Source of the DNA: Clostridia bacterium
Lineage (GTDB): Bacteria; Bacillota; Clostridia; Oscillospirales; Acutalibacteraceae
NCBI GenBank assembly: GCA_017503785.1
Contig: JAFVSK010000002.1
Coordinates: forward strand, 18,571 to 82,570
Length of the DNA: 64,000 nt
Direction: 5' to 3'
Shown here: positions 24,801 through 31,948 of the stretch, piece by piece
How positions within the stretch are numbered: the stretch's first letter is position 1
Layout: every line of letters starts with the position of its first letter
Position numbers and translations under genes: made by a program
Notes under the pieces: model-generated
Databases searched by the model: none
Seen by the model: the letters and a program-made list of their open reading frames with translations, nothing else
What the model was told of the DNA's origin: nothing

Positions 24801-25365
24801 GCCGTATGCGCAAAGCGTGGTCAGCAAGTATGATGACGTGAACTATTACGCCAAATACGGTGGCGGCGGTAGCTTTATTAACACGGTTACCCTGTCGCGC
24901 ACGGAGCTGAACAACAAGGTGAAGACCTGGTTTGAAAACAACGTGCAGAACCGCTATCCCACCTATGTGATGCCCGAGGAGCAGTTTACGTTGAAAGACG
25001 GTGAGTTGCCGTTGCAGGCGCTGACCTACGACGGTGACGGCTCGGCGGGTACGGGCGACAGTTGGAACTACGTGTTCTACACCAACTTCTATTACGTGGA
25101 TAACCGCGGCAACAAAAAGCAGTTGACCGGCTATAACATGCGTTCGGCGCTGGGGTTGCGTTCGCACGCCTTCCGTGTGACGTACGATGCGGCGACCGAC
25201 ATGGTGACCATCACCACACAGGGCTGGGGTCACGGCGTGGGCTTGAGCCAAATGGGTGCCGTGGGGTACGCCAACGAAGAGGGCTGGAGCTACGTGCAAA
25301 TTCTTCGCCATTACTTCTCCGTAACCGGCAGCACGGCGCATCAGGTAACGATGCCGGTGTGGTAA
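21883..25365 (+). CDS. CinA fused to membrane-anchored pseudo-sortase B and SpoIID domain
   Basis: A single uninterrupted 1160-codon frame. Residues 1-415 are a full CinA (N-terminal MoCF-type domain, TVGTELLLGDI; C-terminal nicotinamide-nucleotide amidase-type domain with ESCTAGLLSGR). A membrane helix follows (about 443-463). Residues 465-700 align with the neighbouring sortase B, but the catalytic His is Asn576 (VIYGNNP), the Cys is Thr674 (LLLTTPI), and only Arg690 remains. A Thr-rich linker spans about 723-805. Residues 830-1150 are SpoIID/LytB-like, with the presumed catalytic Glu872 in VKGELG and the ending GWGHGVGLSQMGA. Topology would place CinA inside the cell and the rest outside. 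An internal start near 23128 (GGAGG at 23109-23113) could also give a separate wall protein. Confidence 0.85.
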   Translation: MNAEILTVGTELLLGDILNSNSQFLSRELAIYGIDTLYQSTVGDNRERLESTLEVALSRCDMVVLTGGLGPTEDDLTRETVAEALGLPLVLHKESEASILAYFEATGKEFTENNRKQAMLPEGCTVFPNHHGTAPGCAVEKDGKCVILLPGPPKELIPMFVNSVAPYLQRFSGETIRSHTIGVFGIPEAAIDERLHDLMEMHNPTVAPYAKSGEVLLRVTAKAANDEEADALCAPVIEQIRERLGAAIYGVDTGSLTETVVALLKEHEKKIATAESCTAGLLSGRLTEVPGVSQVFECGIAAYSPEIKRQVLGVPEAVLENQGAVSPETAGAMAVGARRVGGADIGIGITGVAGPEPSEGKEVGTVYVALADDRRVWVKKIFAGHGAEDREQIRNAATLYALDMTRRYLEAAPGVMAGGQLLEKVQQPSDAVTRKHFAMNGRRWIWLSAVVVIVLAALLIGYKGFLEPFLNEKEFDSLWAIYMQEQEVTDTDEVVEYPDGILSQFMSLYRVNQDVRGWLTVGNTSINYPVTLDPSEGYYNGRDFYKKTSAYGVPHLLSTVTLVPGKSNRSLVIYGNNPENGQMFSELAEYTKLTFLKKNPTIDFSTLYQENSYKIFAVVLVQDGDTSADAFDYTQDTFETEEDFLYYVAQLRRRSLFDTPVGVQEGDDLLLLTTPIEYSFKNARIVVAARRVRTGEEKANDLSKARANRTVVMPAVWQEMQGGTTATEQTTTTVESTTTELTSSSTTVTTTTVKKTTTTAKPTTTKPGTTTGKTTEHNEEGDQLVGETTTKPSTTTASRPSVTRPPDQAEDRVDALEGTVQGTVSEYEFMSYFALKNTNAAVTDPMQDKDGVLRPKTKEELQRAVTYIVKGELGSAKTMAASTEAQKAQAVVSYTYILWYNAYYQKPYTYALKPLDLSNQWDKKIYDAVGEVLGVKLLDITKTNVEDMLLQVTYSAATGGYSASSNRVWSGKLPYAQSVVSKYDDVNYYAKYGGGGSFINTVTLSRTELNNKVKTWFENNVQNRYPTYVMPEEQFTLKDGELPLQALTYDGDGSAGTGDSWNYVFYTNFYYVDNRGNKKQLTGYNMRSALGLRSHAFRVTYDAATDMVTITTQGWGHGVGLSQMGAVGYANEEGWSYVQILRHYFSVTGSTAHQVTMPVW

Positions 25366-25399
25366 AACAATTTATTCCTTTACTACGCTAAAGTTTTTG

Positions 25400-25428
25400 T
25401 TGACAAGCGGGGCTTTGTGTGGTATAGT
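25400..25428 (+). promoter_or_regulatory. Promoter of the aromatic amino acid operon
   Basis: A near-consensus sigma-A promoter: TTGACA (25400-25405), a 17-base spacer and TATAGT (25423-25428), about 30 bases before the leader peptide start. Confidence 0.85.
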
Positions 25429-25459
25429 TATACCAATTCGTATTTCAAAGGTGTTTGCT

Positions 25460-25549
25460 ATGAAAAACCGCGTCTTTACAGCAGAATACGCCTACTTTAA
25501 CTTTTACTTTTGCTTTAGCAATGGTAAGAGTGCTTTCTGCTGCCGGTAA
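25460..25549 (+). CDS. Phe/Tyr-rich leader peptide
   Basis: A 29-codon frame preceded by AAAGGTG (25447-25453). It encodes six Phe and three Tyr; residues 10-19 read YAYFNFYFCF, seven aromatics in ten. It lies between a strong promoter and an intrinsic terminator in front of the operon that makes Phe and Tyr. This is the classic layout of transcription attenuation by ribosome stalling, known from E. coli pheA. The stop codon lies beside the putative antiterminator strand (25540-25547), as the mechanism requires. No T-box elements are visible in this leader. Confidence 0.8.
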   Translation: MKNRVFTAEYAYFNFYFCFSNGKSAFCCR

Positions 25550-25620
25550 TTTAAGGTGAAAACCTTTGATAATCCTGTAACAACAGGCCCGCAGTGAAAG
25601 CTGCGGGCCTTTTAATTTTT
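25540..25620 (+). terminator. Attenuator with candidate antiterminator
   Basis: The terminator is a perfect 10-bp stem (25585-25594 with 25601-25610) followed by a T-rich tract to 25620. The segment CTGCCGGT (25540-25547) can pair with GCCCGCAG (25587-25594) over 7 of 8 positions including one G-U pair, destroying the terminator. A ribosome completing the leader peptide would cover this segment; one stalled on Phe/Tyr codons would free it. A small AAGGT-GAAA-ACCTT hairpin (25553-25566) lies between. Confidence 0.75.
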
Positions 25621-25636
25621 CTGGGAGGAATAGACC

Positions 25637-26635
25637 ATGATTGCTGTAATCAAACAAGGAGTTCCTGCAGATCAGGTTCAAAATCTGATTGCGTGGCTGG
25701 AGACGCAGAAGGTTGCCGTGCATGTTTCCGAGGGCGAATATAACACGGTGCTGGGCTTGGTGGGCGACACCACGAACGTGGATATGGAGCTGCTGCAAAA
25801 CCTGGAGATCGTGGAAAACGTGATGCGCATTTCCGAGCCGTTTAAAAATGCCAATCGTAAGTTCCATCCGGAGGATACGGTGGTGGACGTGAGCGGCGTG
25901 AAGATCGGTTCGGGGAACTTTGCGGTGATTGCCGGCCCGTGCTCGGTGGAGTCGCGCGAGCAGATCATTGACGTGGCTGAGCAGGTGAAGGCGGCCGGTG
26001 CCACATTGTTGCGCGGCGGTGCTTTTAAGCCGCGCACCTCCCCCTACGATTTTCAAGGCTTGAAGGCCGACGGATTGGCGCTTTTGGAGGAAGCCAAAAA
26101 GGATACCGGTATGCCGATCGTTACGGAGATCATGAATGCGAACCACCTCCCTTTATTTGAAAACGTGGATCTTATTCAGGTGGGCGCTCGCAATATGCAG
26201 AACTTTGAGCTGTTGAAGGAGCTGGGGCGTATTCGGAAGCCGATTTTGCTCAAGCGCGGCTTGGCCAGCACCTTAAAGGAGCTGCTGATGAGCGCGGAAT
26301 ACATTATGGCCGGCGGTAACGAGCAGATCATTCTGTGCGAGCGCGGTGTGCGTACCTTTGAAACCTACACCCGCAACACGTTGGATCTGTCGGCGGTGCC
26401 GATGCTGAAGGAGCTGTCGCACCTGCCTGTGGTGGTGGATCCCAGCCACGCCAGCGGCATCAGCCGTTTGGTTAAGCCGATGGCGCTGGCGGCGGCCGCT
26501 GCCGGTGCCGACGGCTTGATGATCGAAGTGCACAACAATCCTGCCAAGGCGTTGTGTGACGGTGCGCAATCGTTGACGCCCGAGCAATTTGCCGACGTGA
26601 TGAACGGCGTTGCCAAAATTCGGGAGGTTTTATAA
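25637..26635 (+). CDS. aroF: 3-deoxy-7-phosphoheptulonate synthase (DAHP synthase, type I-beta)
   Basis: This 332-residue enzyme joins phosphoenolpyruvate and erythrose 4-phosphate, the first shikimate step. An N-terminal ferredoxin-like regulatory domain (about 1-70), as in the Thermotoga enzyme, precedes the barrel. Signatures are AGPCSVES, RGGAFKPRTSPYDFQG, KRGL and VDPSHASG. In that type the N-terminal domain mediates feedback inhibition by Tyr/Phe. It is the first structural gene of the operon, 17 bases after the attenuator, with GGGAGG as ribosome site. Confidence 0.95.
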   Translation: MIAVIKQGVPADQVQNLIAWLETQKVAVHVSEGEYNTVLGLVGDTTNVDMELLQNLEIVENVMRISEPFKNANRKFHPEDTVVDVSGVKIGSGNFAVIAGPCSVESREQIIDVAEQVKAAGATLLRGGAFKPRTSPYDFQGLKADGLALLEEAKKDTGMPIVTEIMNANHLPLFENVDLIQVGARNMQNFELLKELGRIRKPILLKRGLASTLKELLMSAEYIMAGGNEQIILCERGVRTFETYTRNTLDLSAVPMLKELSHLPVVVDPSHASGISRLVKPMALAAAAAGADGLMIEVHNNPAKALCDGAQSLTPEQFADVMNGVAKIREVL

Positions 26636-26637
26636 GT

Positions 26638-27486
26638 ATGACGGTAGGCGTTGTGGGCTTGGGCCTTATTGGAGGTTCCTTGGCCAAAGCCTTAAAGGCC
26701 AACACCCGGCACACGGTGCTGGGCTGCGATAAAGATGACAGCGTGCGGCAGTATGCCGAGCTGATCGGCTGTATTGACGGGGCGCTGACGGAGGAAACCT
26801 TGCCGCAGTGTGAGTTTGTGCTGCTGGCGGTGTATCCTACGGCAACCACCGAATACGTGGCGCGGCACGCACAGCATTTTGCCAAGGGTGCGGTGGTGAT
26901 CGATTGCGGTGGCGTTAAGCGCCGTATTTGTGAGGCGTGCCGCCCGATTGCACGCGAACACGGCTTTACGTTTATTGGGGGCCACCCCATGGCCGGCTTG
27001 CATCGCTCGGGGCTCAAATACGCTTCGGCCGATCTGTACGAGGGTGCTTCTATGATCTTAACACCCGAGGATACGCGCGATATCGTGCTGCTGGAAAAGG
27101 TGACGGCGCTGTTGAAGGCGATGGGCTTCGGTTCGGTAACGGTGACTACCCCCGAACAGCACGATGAGATCATTGCGTTTACCTCGCAATTGGCGCACGT
27201 GGTGTCCAACGCCTACGTAAAAAGTCCGCGTGCGCAGGTGCACAAAGGCTTTTCGGCAGGAAGCTACAAGGATCTTACCCGCGTGGCCCGGCTGAACGAA
27301 ACCATGTGGACAGAGCTGTTTTTGGAAAACCGCGATAATCTGCTTGAGGAGATCGACACTTTGATTGCTTCGTTGGCGGAATATCGCGATGCGTTGGAAA
27401 ACGGCGACGGTGAAACGCTGCGCGCGTTATTGCGTGATGGCAGCGACCGTAAGGAAAGGATCGACTACGGAAATGGAAACCATTGA
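26638..27486 (+). CDS. tyrA: Prephenate dehydrogenase
   Basis: This 282-residue enzyme oxidises prephenate to 4-hydroxyphenylpyruvate on the way to tyrosine. It has the NAD-binding GLGLIGGSLAKAL near the N-terminus and the substrate-binding GGHPMAGLHRSG. No C-terminal ACT domain is present, so feedback control at the enzyme level may be weak. It starts 2 bases after aroF, and its 3' end overlaps aroB by 14 bases, indicating translational coupling. Confidence 0.93.
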   Translation: MTVGVVGLGLIGGSLAKALKANTRHTVLGCDKDDSVRQYAELIGCIDGALTEETLPQCEFVLLAVYPTATTEYVARHAQHFAKGAVVIDCGGVKRRICEACRPIAREHGFTFIGGHPMAGLHRSGLKYASADLYEGASMILTPEDTRDIVLLEKVTALLKAMGFGSVTVTTPEQHDEIIAFTSQLAHVVSNAYVKSPRAQVHKGFSAGSYKDLTRVARLNETMWTELFLENRDNLLEEIDTLIASLAEYRDALENGDGETLRALLRDGSDRKERIDYGNGNH

Positions 27487-28531
27487 GGTTCGCGCTTCTC
27501 GTTGTTATACCATTGTTATTGAAGAGGGCCTGCTTGCTCGCACGGGTGAGCATTGCGCGCAGGTGCTGCACGGCAAAAAGGTGTTGCTGCTCACCGATGA
27601 AACGGTAAACGCGTTATACGGCGATACGGTGGAGCGTTCGCTGTGCGAAGCGGGCTTTGAGGTGGCACGGCTGGCTGTGCCGGTGGGCGAAGGATCCAAG
27701 AGCACGGCGGTGTATTTGCAGGTCGTGTCGTTCCTCGCTGCGAACGGCTTTACCCGCAGCGATGCCATTGTGGCGTTGGGCGGTGGCGTGGTTGGCGATC
27801 TGGGCGGCTTTTGCGCAGCATCGTATCTGCGCGGTATTGGCTTTGTGCAGATCCCTACAACGCTATTGGCGTGTGTGGACTCCTCGGTGGGCGGTAAAAC
27901 GGCCGTGAACCTGCCCGAGGGCAAAAACCTGCTGGGGGCTTTTTATCAGCCGTGGCTGGTGCTGTGTGACCCGTGTGCGCTGCGCACGCTGCCGAAGGCG
28001 ATCTATGCCGACGGCATGGCCGAGGTGATCAAGTACGGCATGATCCGCGACAGCGAGCTGTTTGCGCTGCTGGAGAGTGAAAAACTTCGGGATGCAGAGA
28101 TCATTTCGCGGTGTGTGTCTATCAAGCGCGACGTGGTGCAGGCTGACGAACGGGATCACGGTTGTCGGCAGCTGCTCAATTACGGGCACACCGTAGGGCA
28201 CGCTGTGGAAAAATGCAGCAACTTCGGCATTTCCCACGGCAGTGCGGTGGCGATCGGTATGGCGATCGTTGCTCGTGCAATGGTGGCGATGGGGACGATG
28301 GCCGCAAAGGATTGCGCACGGTTAACGGCGTTACTGAAAAAGCACGGACTGCCGACAACGTGCGATTTTTCCGCAGCGGCGTTGTACGAGGTGGCGTTGA
28401 GTGATAAGAAACGTGCCAACGATATGCTGGGGCTTATCGTGTGCCCGACCGTTGGCGACGGACAGATCAACAAAATTCCGGTGACGGCGTTGATGGAGTA
28501 TATTGAGAAGGGGACAGCACCATGCAAGTGA
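27473..28531 (+). CDS. aroB: 3-dehydroquinate synthase
   Basis: This 352-residue NAD- and metal-dependent enzyme cyclises DAHP to 3-dehydroquinate. The signatures GGGVVGDLGGFCA, IPTTLLACVDSSVGGKTAVN and the metal-ligand region LLNYGHTVGHAVE are present. The start at 27473 gives the family's usual length; a longer frame beginning inside tyrA is rejected. AAGGAAAGGA lies at 27451-27460. It overlaps tyrA by 14 bases and aroA by 10. Confidence 0.95.
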   Translation: METIEVRASRCYTIVIEEGLLARTGEHCAQVLHGKKVLLLTDETVNALYGDTVERSLCEAGFEVARLAVPVGEGSKSTAVYLQVVSFLAANGFTRSDAIVALGGGVVGDLGGFCAASYLRGIGFVQIPTTLLACVDSSVGGKTAVNLPEGKNLLGAFYQPWLVLCDPCALRTLPKAIYADGMAEVIKYGMIRDSELFALLESEKLRDAEIISRCVSIKRDVVQADERDHGCRQLLNYGHTVGHAVEKCSNFGISHGSAVAIGMAIVARAMVAMGTMAAKDCARLTALLKKHGLPTTCDFSAAALYEVALSDKKRANDMLGLIVCPTVGDGQINKIPVTALMEYIEKGTAPCK

Positions 28532-29754
28532 CGGTAAGTGGACATACGCTGACCGGCTGTGTGGCGGTGCCTGCTTCTAAGTCGGTGGTGCATCGATTGC
28601 TGATCTGCGCCGCCTTGAGCGACAAGCCGACGGTGCTTACCGACACGACACTGTCGCAGGATATTACCGCAACGGTGGATTGCCTGAACGCCTTGGGCGC
28701 AGAGATTTGCGTTGACGGTGACCGCATAACGGTGCAGCCGATAACGGCGCCAAAAGACGAGGCGTTGTTGGATTGCGGTGAGAGCGGATCGACCATGCGG
28801 TTTTTGTTGCCGGTGGCAGCGGCGCTGGGCGGCGGTGCTGCATTGACGGGGCGCGGGAGGCTGCCGCAGCGGCCGTTATCGCCCTTGTATGAGCTGCTTT
28901 GTGAAAACGGATGCGAGTTATCGCCGCAGGGGACGTTTCCGCTAACGGTGGCGGGTAAGCTTACGGGTTGTCGATTTACGATCGACGGCGGGGTGAGCTC
29001 GCAGTTTATCAGTGGATTGCTGATGGCGGCGCCGTTGTTGGGTCAGCCTGTGGAGCTTTGCGTGACAGGAACCGTGGAATCGCGGCCGTATATGGATTTA
29101 ACGGTGGCGGCGATGCGTCGCTTTGGTGTGACGGTGACGGAAACCGAGAGCGGATTTGCCGTTTCGGGGCGGTATCGTTCACCGGGGACGGTGGCTGCTG
29201 AGGGCGATTGGTCGAATGCCGCGTTTTGGCTGGTGGCTGAGGCCATTCTACCGAAGGCATCGCTTACGGTGACAGGGCTGGATGAGCAGTCGCTGCAGGG
29301 GGATCGCGCTATCAAGGACTTGATCGAAGCGACGAACGGCTTACAAACGCCGCTGACGGTGGATGCGGCACAGATTCCCGACCTGGTGCCGATTTTGGCG
29401 GTGCTGGCGGCGGCAATTTCCGGGCGCAGTGTGATCGGCAATGCGCGGCGGTTGCGTATTAAGGAAAGCGACCGTTTAAGCAGTGTCCACGCGATGTTGA
29501 CTGCACTTGGCGGTACGGTGTCGATGGGCGATGATTTTCTGGTGATTGAAGGGACCGGCAAGCTGCGCGGCGGCACGGTGGATGCCTGCAACGATCATCG
29601 CATTGCGATGGCGGCGGCGGTGGCGGCGTGCCTCTGTGAGCAGCCGGTTGTGATAGAGGGCGCGGAAGCGGTGCGAAAATCGTATCCTCACTTCTTTGCT
29701 GAATTTTCCAAGAGAGGGATGAGCGTATGTCCTCCGTATTCGGGAGAAAACTGA
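28522..29754 (+). CDS. aroA: 3-phosphoshikimate 1-carboxyvinyltransferase (EPSP synthase)
   Basis: This 410-residue enzyme adds enolpyruvyl from PEP to shikimate 3-phosphate. Visible motifs are PASKSVVHRLLI, CGESGSTMRFLLPV (PEP-binding loop), VSSQFISGLL, RIKESDRL and NDHRIAMA. The first motif has KSVVHR where most have KSxxHR. It is slightly shorter than the E. coli enzyme (427). It overlaps aroB by 10 bases and aroC by 28. Confidence 0.95.
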   Translation: MQVTVSGHTLTGCVAVPASKSVVHRLLICAALSDKPTVLTDTTLSQDITATVDCLNALGAEICVDGDRITVQPITAPKDEALLDCGESGSTMRFLLPVAAALGGGAALTGRGRLPQRPLSPLYELLCENGCELSPQGTFPLTVAGKLTGCRFTIDGGVSSQFISGLLMAAPLLGQPVELCVTGTVESRPYMDLTVAAMRRFGVTVTETESGFAVSGRYRSPGTVAAEGDWSNAAFWLVAEAILPKASLTVTGLDEQSLQGDRAIKDLIEATNGLQTPLTVDAAQIPDLVPILAVLAAAISGRSVIGNARRLRIKESDRLSSVHAMLTALGGTVSMGDDFLVIEGTGKLRGGTVDACNDHRIAMAAAVAACLCEQPVVIEGAEAVRKSYPHFFAEFSKRGMSVCPPYSGEN

Positions 29755-30791
29755 AGATCAGTATTTTCGGACAATCACACGCCGAGGCCATTGGCGTGGT
29801 GATCGACGGCTTCCCTGCGGGCTTTGCGGTTGACCGCGAGGCGCTGCAAGCGTTTATGGCGCGCCGTGCGCCGGGAAACAACGCGTTTTCCACGCCGCGC
29901 AAGGAAGCCGATGAGGTGGAATTTCTTTGCGGCTTGGTGGACGGCGTGACCTGCGGTGCGCCTATCACGGCGGTGATACGGAACACCAACACGCGGTCGG
30001 GCGATTATCGGGAGCTGTTTGATCAGCCTCGGCCGTCGCACGCCGATTATCCTGCCGATATTCGCTATGGCGGCGCACAAGACGTGCGCGGCGGTGGGCA
30101 TTTTTCGGGACGGCTTACGGCGGCGCTGTGCGTGGCAGGCGGCTTGTGCTTGCAATATCTGGAAAAGCAGGGTGTTGCCGTGGGTGCGCACATTGCAGCC
30201 ATCGGGGGCGTGAAGGATACGCCGTTTGATGCGGTGCACGTGACGGCCGGTGATTTCCCAAAAGGAACCTTTGCTGTGTGTGATGCGGCCGCCGGTGAAC
30301 GGATGCGGGCAGCGATCGAAGCGGCGCGCAGCGAGGGCGACTCCGTGGGTGGCGTGATCGAATGTGCCGCGGTGGGGTTGCCTGCCGGTGTTGGTGATCC
30401 AATGTTTGACGGCTTGGAGAACCGTTTGTCGCAGGCGGTGTTTGGTATTCCCGCAATACGCGGCATTGAGTTCGGCAACGGCTTTGAGGCGGCAACGCTG
30501 TATGGGTCGCAGAATAACGACTGTTACTACGACGATAACGGCACGGTGAAGACCTACACCAACCACCACGGCGGTGTGCTGGGCGGCATCAGCACCGGTA
30601 TGCCGCTCTTGTTCCGTGTGGCGGTGAAGCCCACGCCGTCGATCGGCAAGGAGCAGCAAACGTTGAACCGTCGTACCGGGCAGGTGGAGCCGCTGGTGGT
30701 GCGTGGACGGCACGATCCGTGTATCGTGCCGCGTGCGGTTGCGTGTGTGGAAGCGGCATGTGCCGTTGTGTTGTGTGATTATTTACTGTAA
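29727..30791 (+). CDS. aroC: Chorismate synthase
   Basis: This 354-residue FMN-dependent enzyme converts EPSP to chorismate. Signatures include GQSHAEAIGVVIDGFPAG, RPSHADYPADIRYGGAQD, GGGHFSGRLTA and NHHGGVLGGISTGMP. The start lies 28 bases inside aroA, so translation is coupled. Fifteen bases separate it from pheA, which has its own AGGAGG. Confidence 0.96.
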   Translation: MSSVFGRKLKISIFGQSHAEAIGVVIDGFPAGFAVDREALQAFMARRAPGNNAFSTPRKEADEVEFLCGLVDGVTCGAPITAVIRNTNTRSGDYRELFDQPRPSHADYPADIRYGGAQDVRGGGHFSGRLTAALCVAGGLCLQYLEKQGVAVGAHIAAIGGVKDTPFDAVHVTAGDFPKGTFAVCDAAAGERMRAAIEAARSEGDSVGGVIECAAVGLPAGVGDPMFDGLENRLSQAVFGIPAIRGIEFGNGFEAATLYGSQNNDCYYDDNGTVKTYTNHHGGVLGGISTGMPLLFRVAVKPTPSIGKEQQTLNRRTGQVEPLVVRGRHDPCIVPRAVACVEAACAVVLCDYLL

Positions 30792-30805
30792 GGAGGATAA
30801 CCGTT

Positions 30806-31948
30806 ATGGGAATTGAGCAATTGCGCGAGGAGATCGATGCGATCGATAAACAGCTGGTGGAGCTGTTTGTAAAGCGCATGGGTGTTTCGGCTCAGGTGGC
30901 CGATTATAAAAAAGAGAACGGGCGCTCGGTGCTGGATCCGTCGCGCGAGCGGCAGCTGCTGGAGCGCGTGTCGGAATTGGCCGGCGAGGAGCTGGAGTCG
31001 CAAACGCGCGTGCTGTATAATTTGATCCTCAGCTTGAGCCGTTCGTATCAAAATCATCGGTTGGGTTTTGACAGCGCGCTGCTGGAAAAAATCCGTGCCG
31101 GTATTAACGATACCGCCAAGGTGTTCCCTGAGCGGGCATTTGTGGCCTGTCAGGGCGTGGAGGGCGCGTATTCGCAGCTGGCGTGTGATAAGCTGTTTTC
31201 TGCCGCAAACATTATGTACATGAATTCGTTCGAGGGCGTGTTCAACGCCGTGGACAAGGGCTTGTGCCGTTACGGTGTTCTGCCGCTGGAAAACAGTTCG
31301 GCCGGTTCGGTGAATCAGATCTACGATCTGATGCTGAAATACAAGTTCCATATCGTGCGCAGCACGCGGTTGCATATTTCGCACGTGTTATTGGCGAAAA
31401 AAGGCGCAAAACTGGAAAATATTAAAGAGATCTACTCGCACGAGCAGGCTATTCAGCAATGCAGCAGCTTCCTGCAGGGCTTAAAGGGCGTGCAGGTGAA
31501 CGTTTGCGAAAACACCGCCATGGCGGCCAAGGCCGTGGCCGAGAGTGGCCGCGATGACGTGGCGGCGATCTCGTCGGAATCGTGTGCGGCGCTGTATGAT
31601 CTGGAGATCTTGGAAGAGGCGCTGCCGAACGTGGACAACAACTACACGCGGTTTATTTGCATTGCCAAGCCGTTGGAGATCTATCCCGGTGCTCAGCGTA
31701 CCAGCTTGATGCTGGTGCTGCCGCACAAGCCGGGTGCGTTGCACAGCATTTTGTCGAAGTTCTATTCGTTGGGTGTGAACCTGCTCAAGCTGGAAAGCCG
31801 CCCGATTCCCGGCCGTGATTTTGAGTTTATGTTCTATTTCGATATTGAGGTGTCGGTGTATTCCGATGCGTTTGAAAACCTGCTGTCGCAGCTGCAGGCC
31901 GAGGCGGATAAGTTCCAGTATCTGGGCAGCTATACCGAGGTTGTGTGA
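30806..31948 (+). CDS. pheA: Bifunctional chorismate mutase/prephenate dehydratase (P-protein)
   Basis: This 380-residue protein turns chorismate into prephenate and then phenylpyruvate. Residues 1-90 form an AroQ-type chorismate mutase (LREEIDAIDKQLVELFVKRM). About 110-285 is the dehydratase (GVEGAYSQLA; PLENSSAGSV; NNYTRF). About 292-380 is an ACT domain with GALHSIL and ESRP, which normally binds Phe for feedback inhibition. Supplying the only visible chorismate mutase, it serves both the Tyr and Phe branches. Its stop overlaps the next start by one base. Confidence 0.95.
   Translation: MGIEQLREEIDAIDKQLVELFVKRMGVSAQVADYKKENGRSVLDPSRERQLLERVSELAGEELESQTRVLYNLILSLSRSYQNHRLGFDSALLEKIRAGINDTAKVFPERAFVACQGVEGAYSQLACDKLFSAANIMYMNSFEGVFNAVDKGLCRYGVLPLENSSAGSVNQIYDLMLKYKFHIVRSTRLHISHVLLAKKGAKLENIKEIYSHEQAIQQCSSFLQGLKGVQVNVCENTAMAAKAVAESGRDDVAAISSESCAALYDLEILEEALPNVDNNYTRFICIAKPLEIYPGAQRTSLMLVLPHKPGALHSILSKFYSLGVNLLKLESRPIPGRDFEFMFYFDIEVSVYSDAFENLLSQLQAEADKFQYLGSYTEVV

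Noticed and set aside
25429-25636. T-box riboswitch before aroF
   Set aside because: The conserved T-box sequence and antiterminator bulge are absent; the aromatic-rich leader peptide explains the terminator better.
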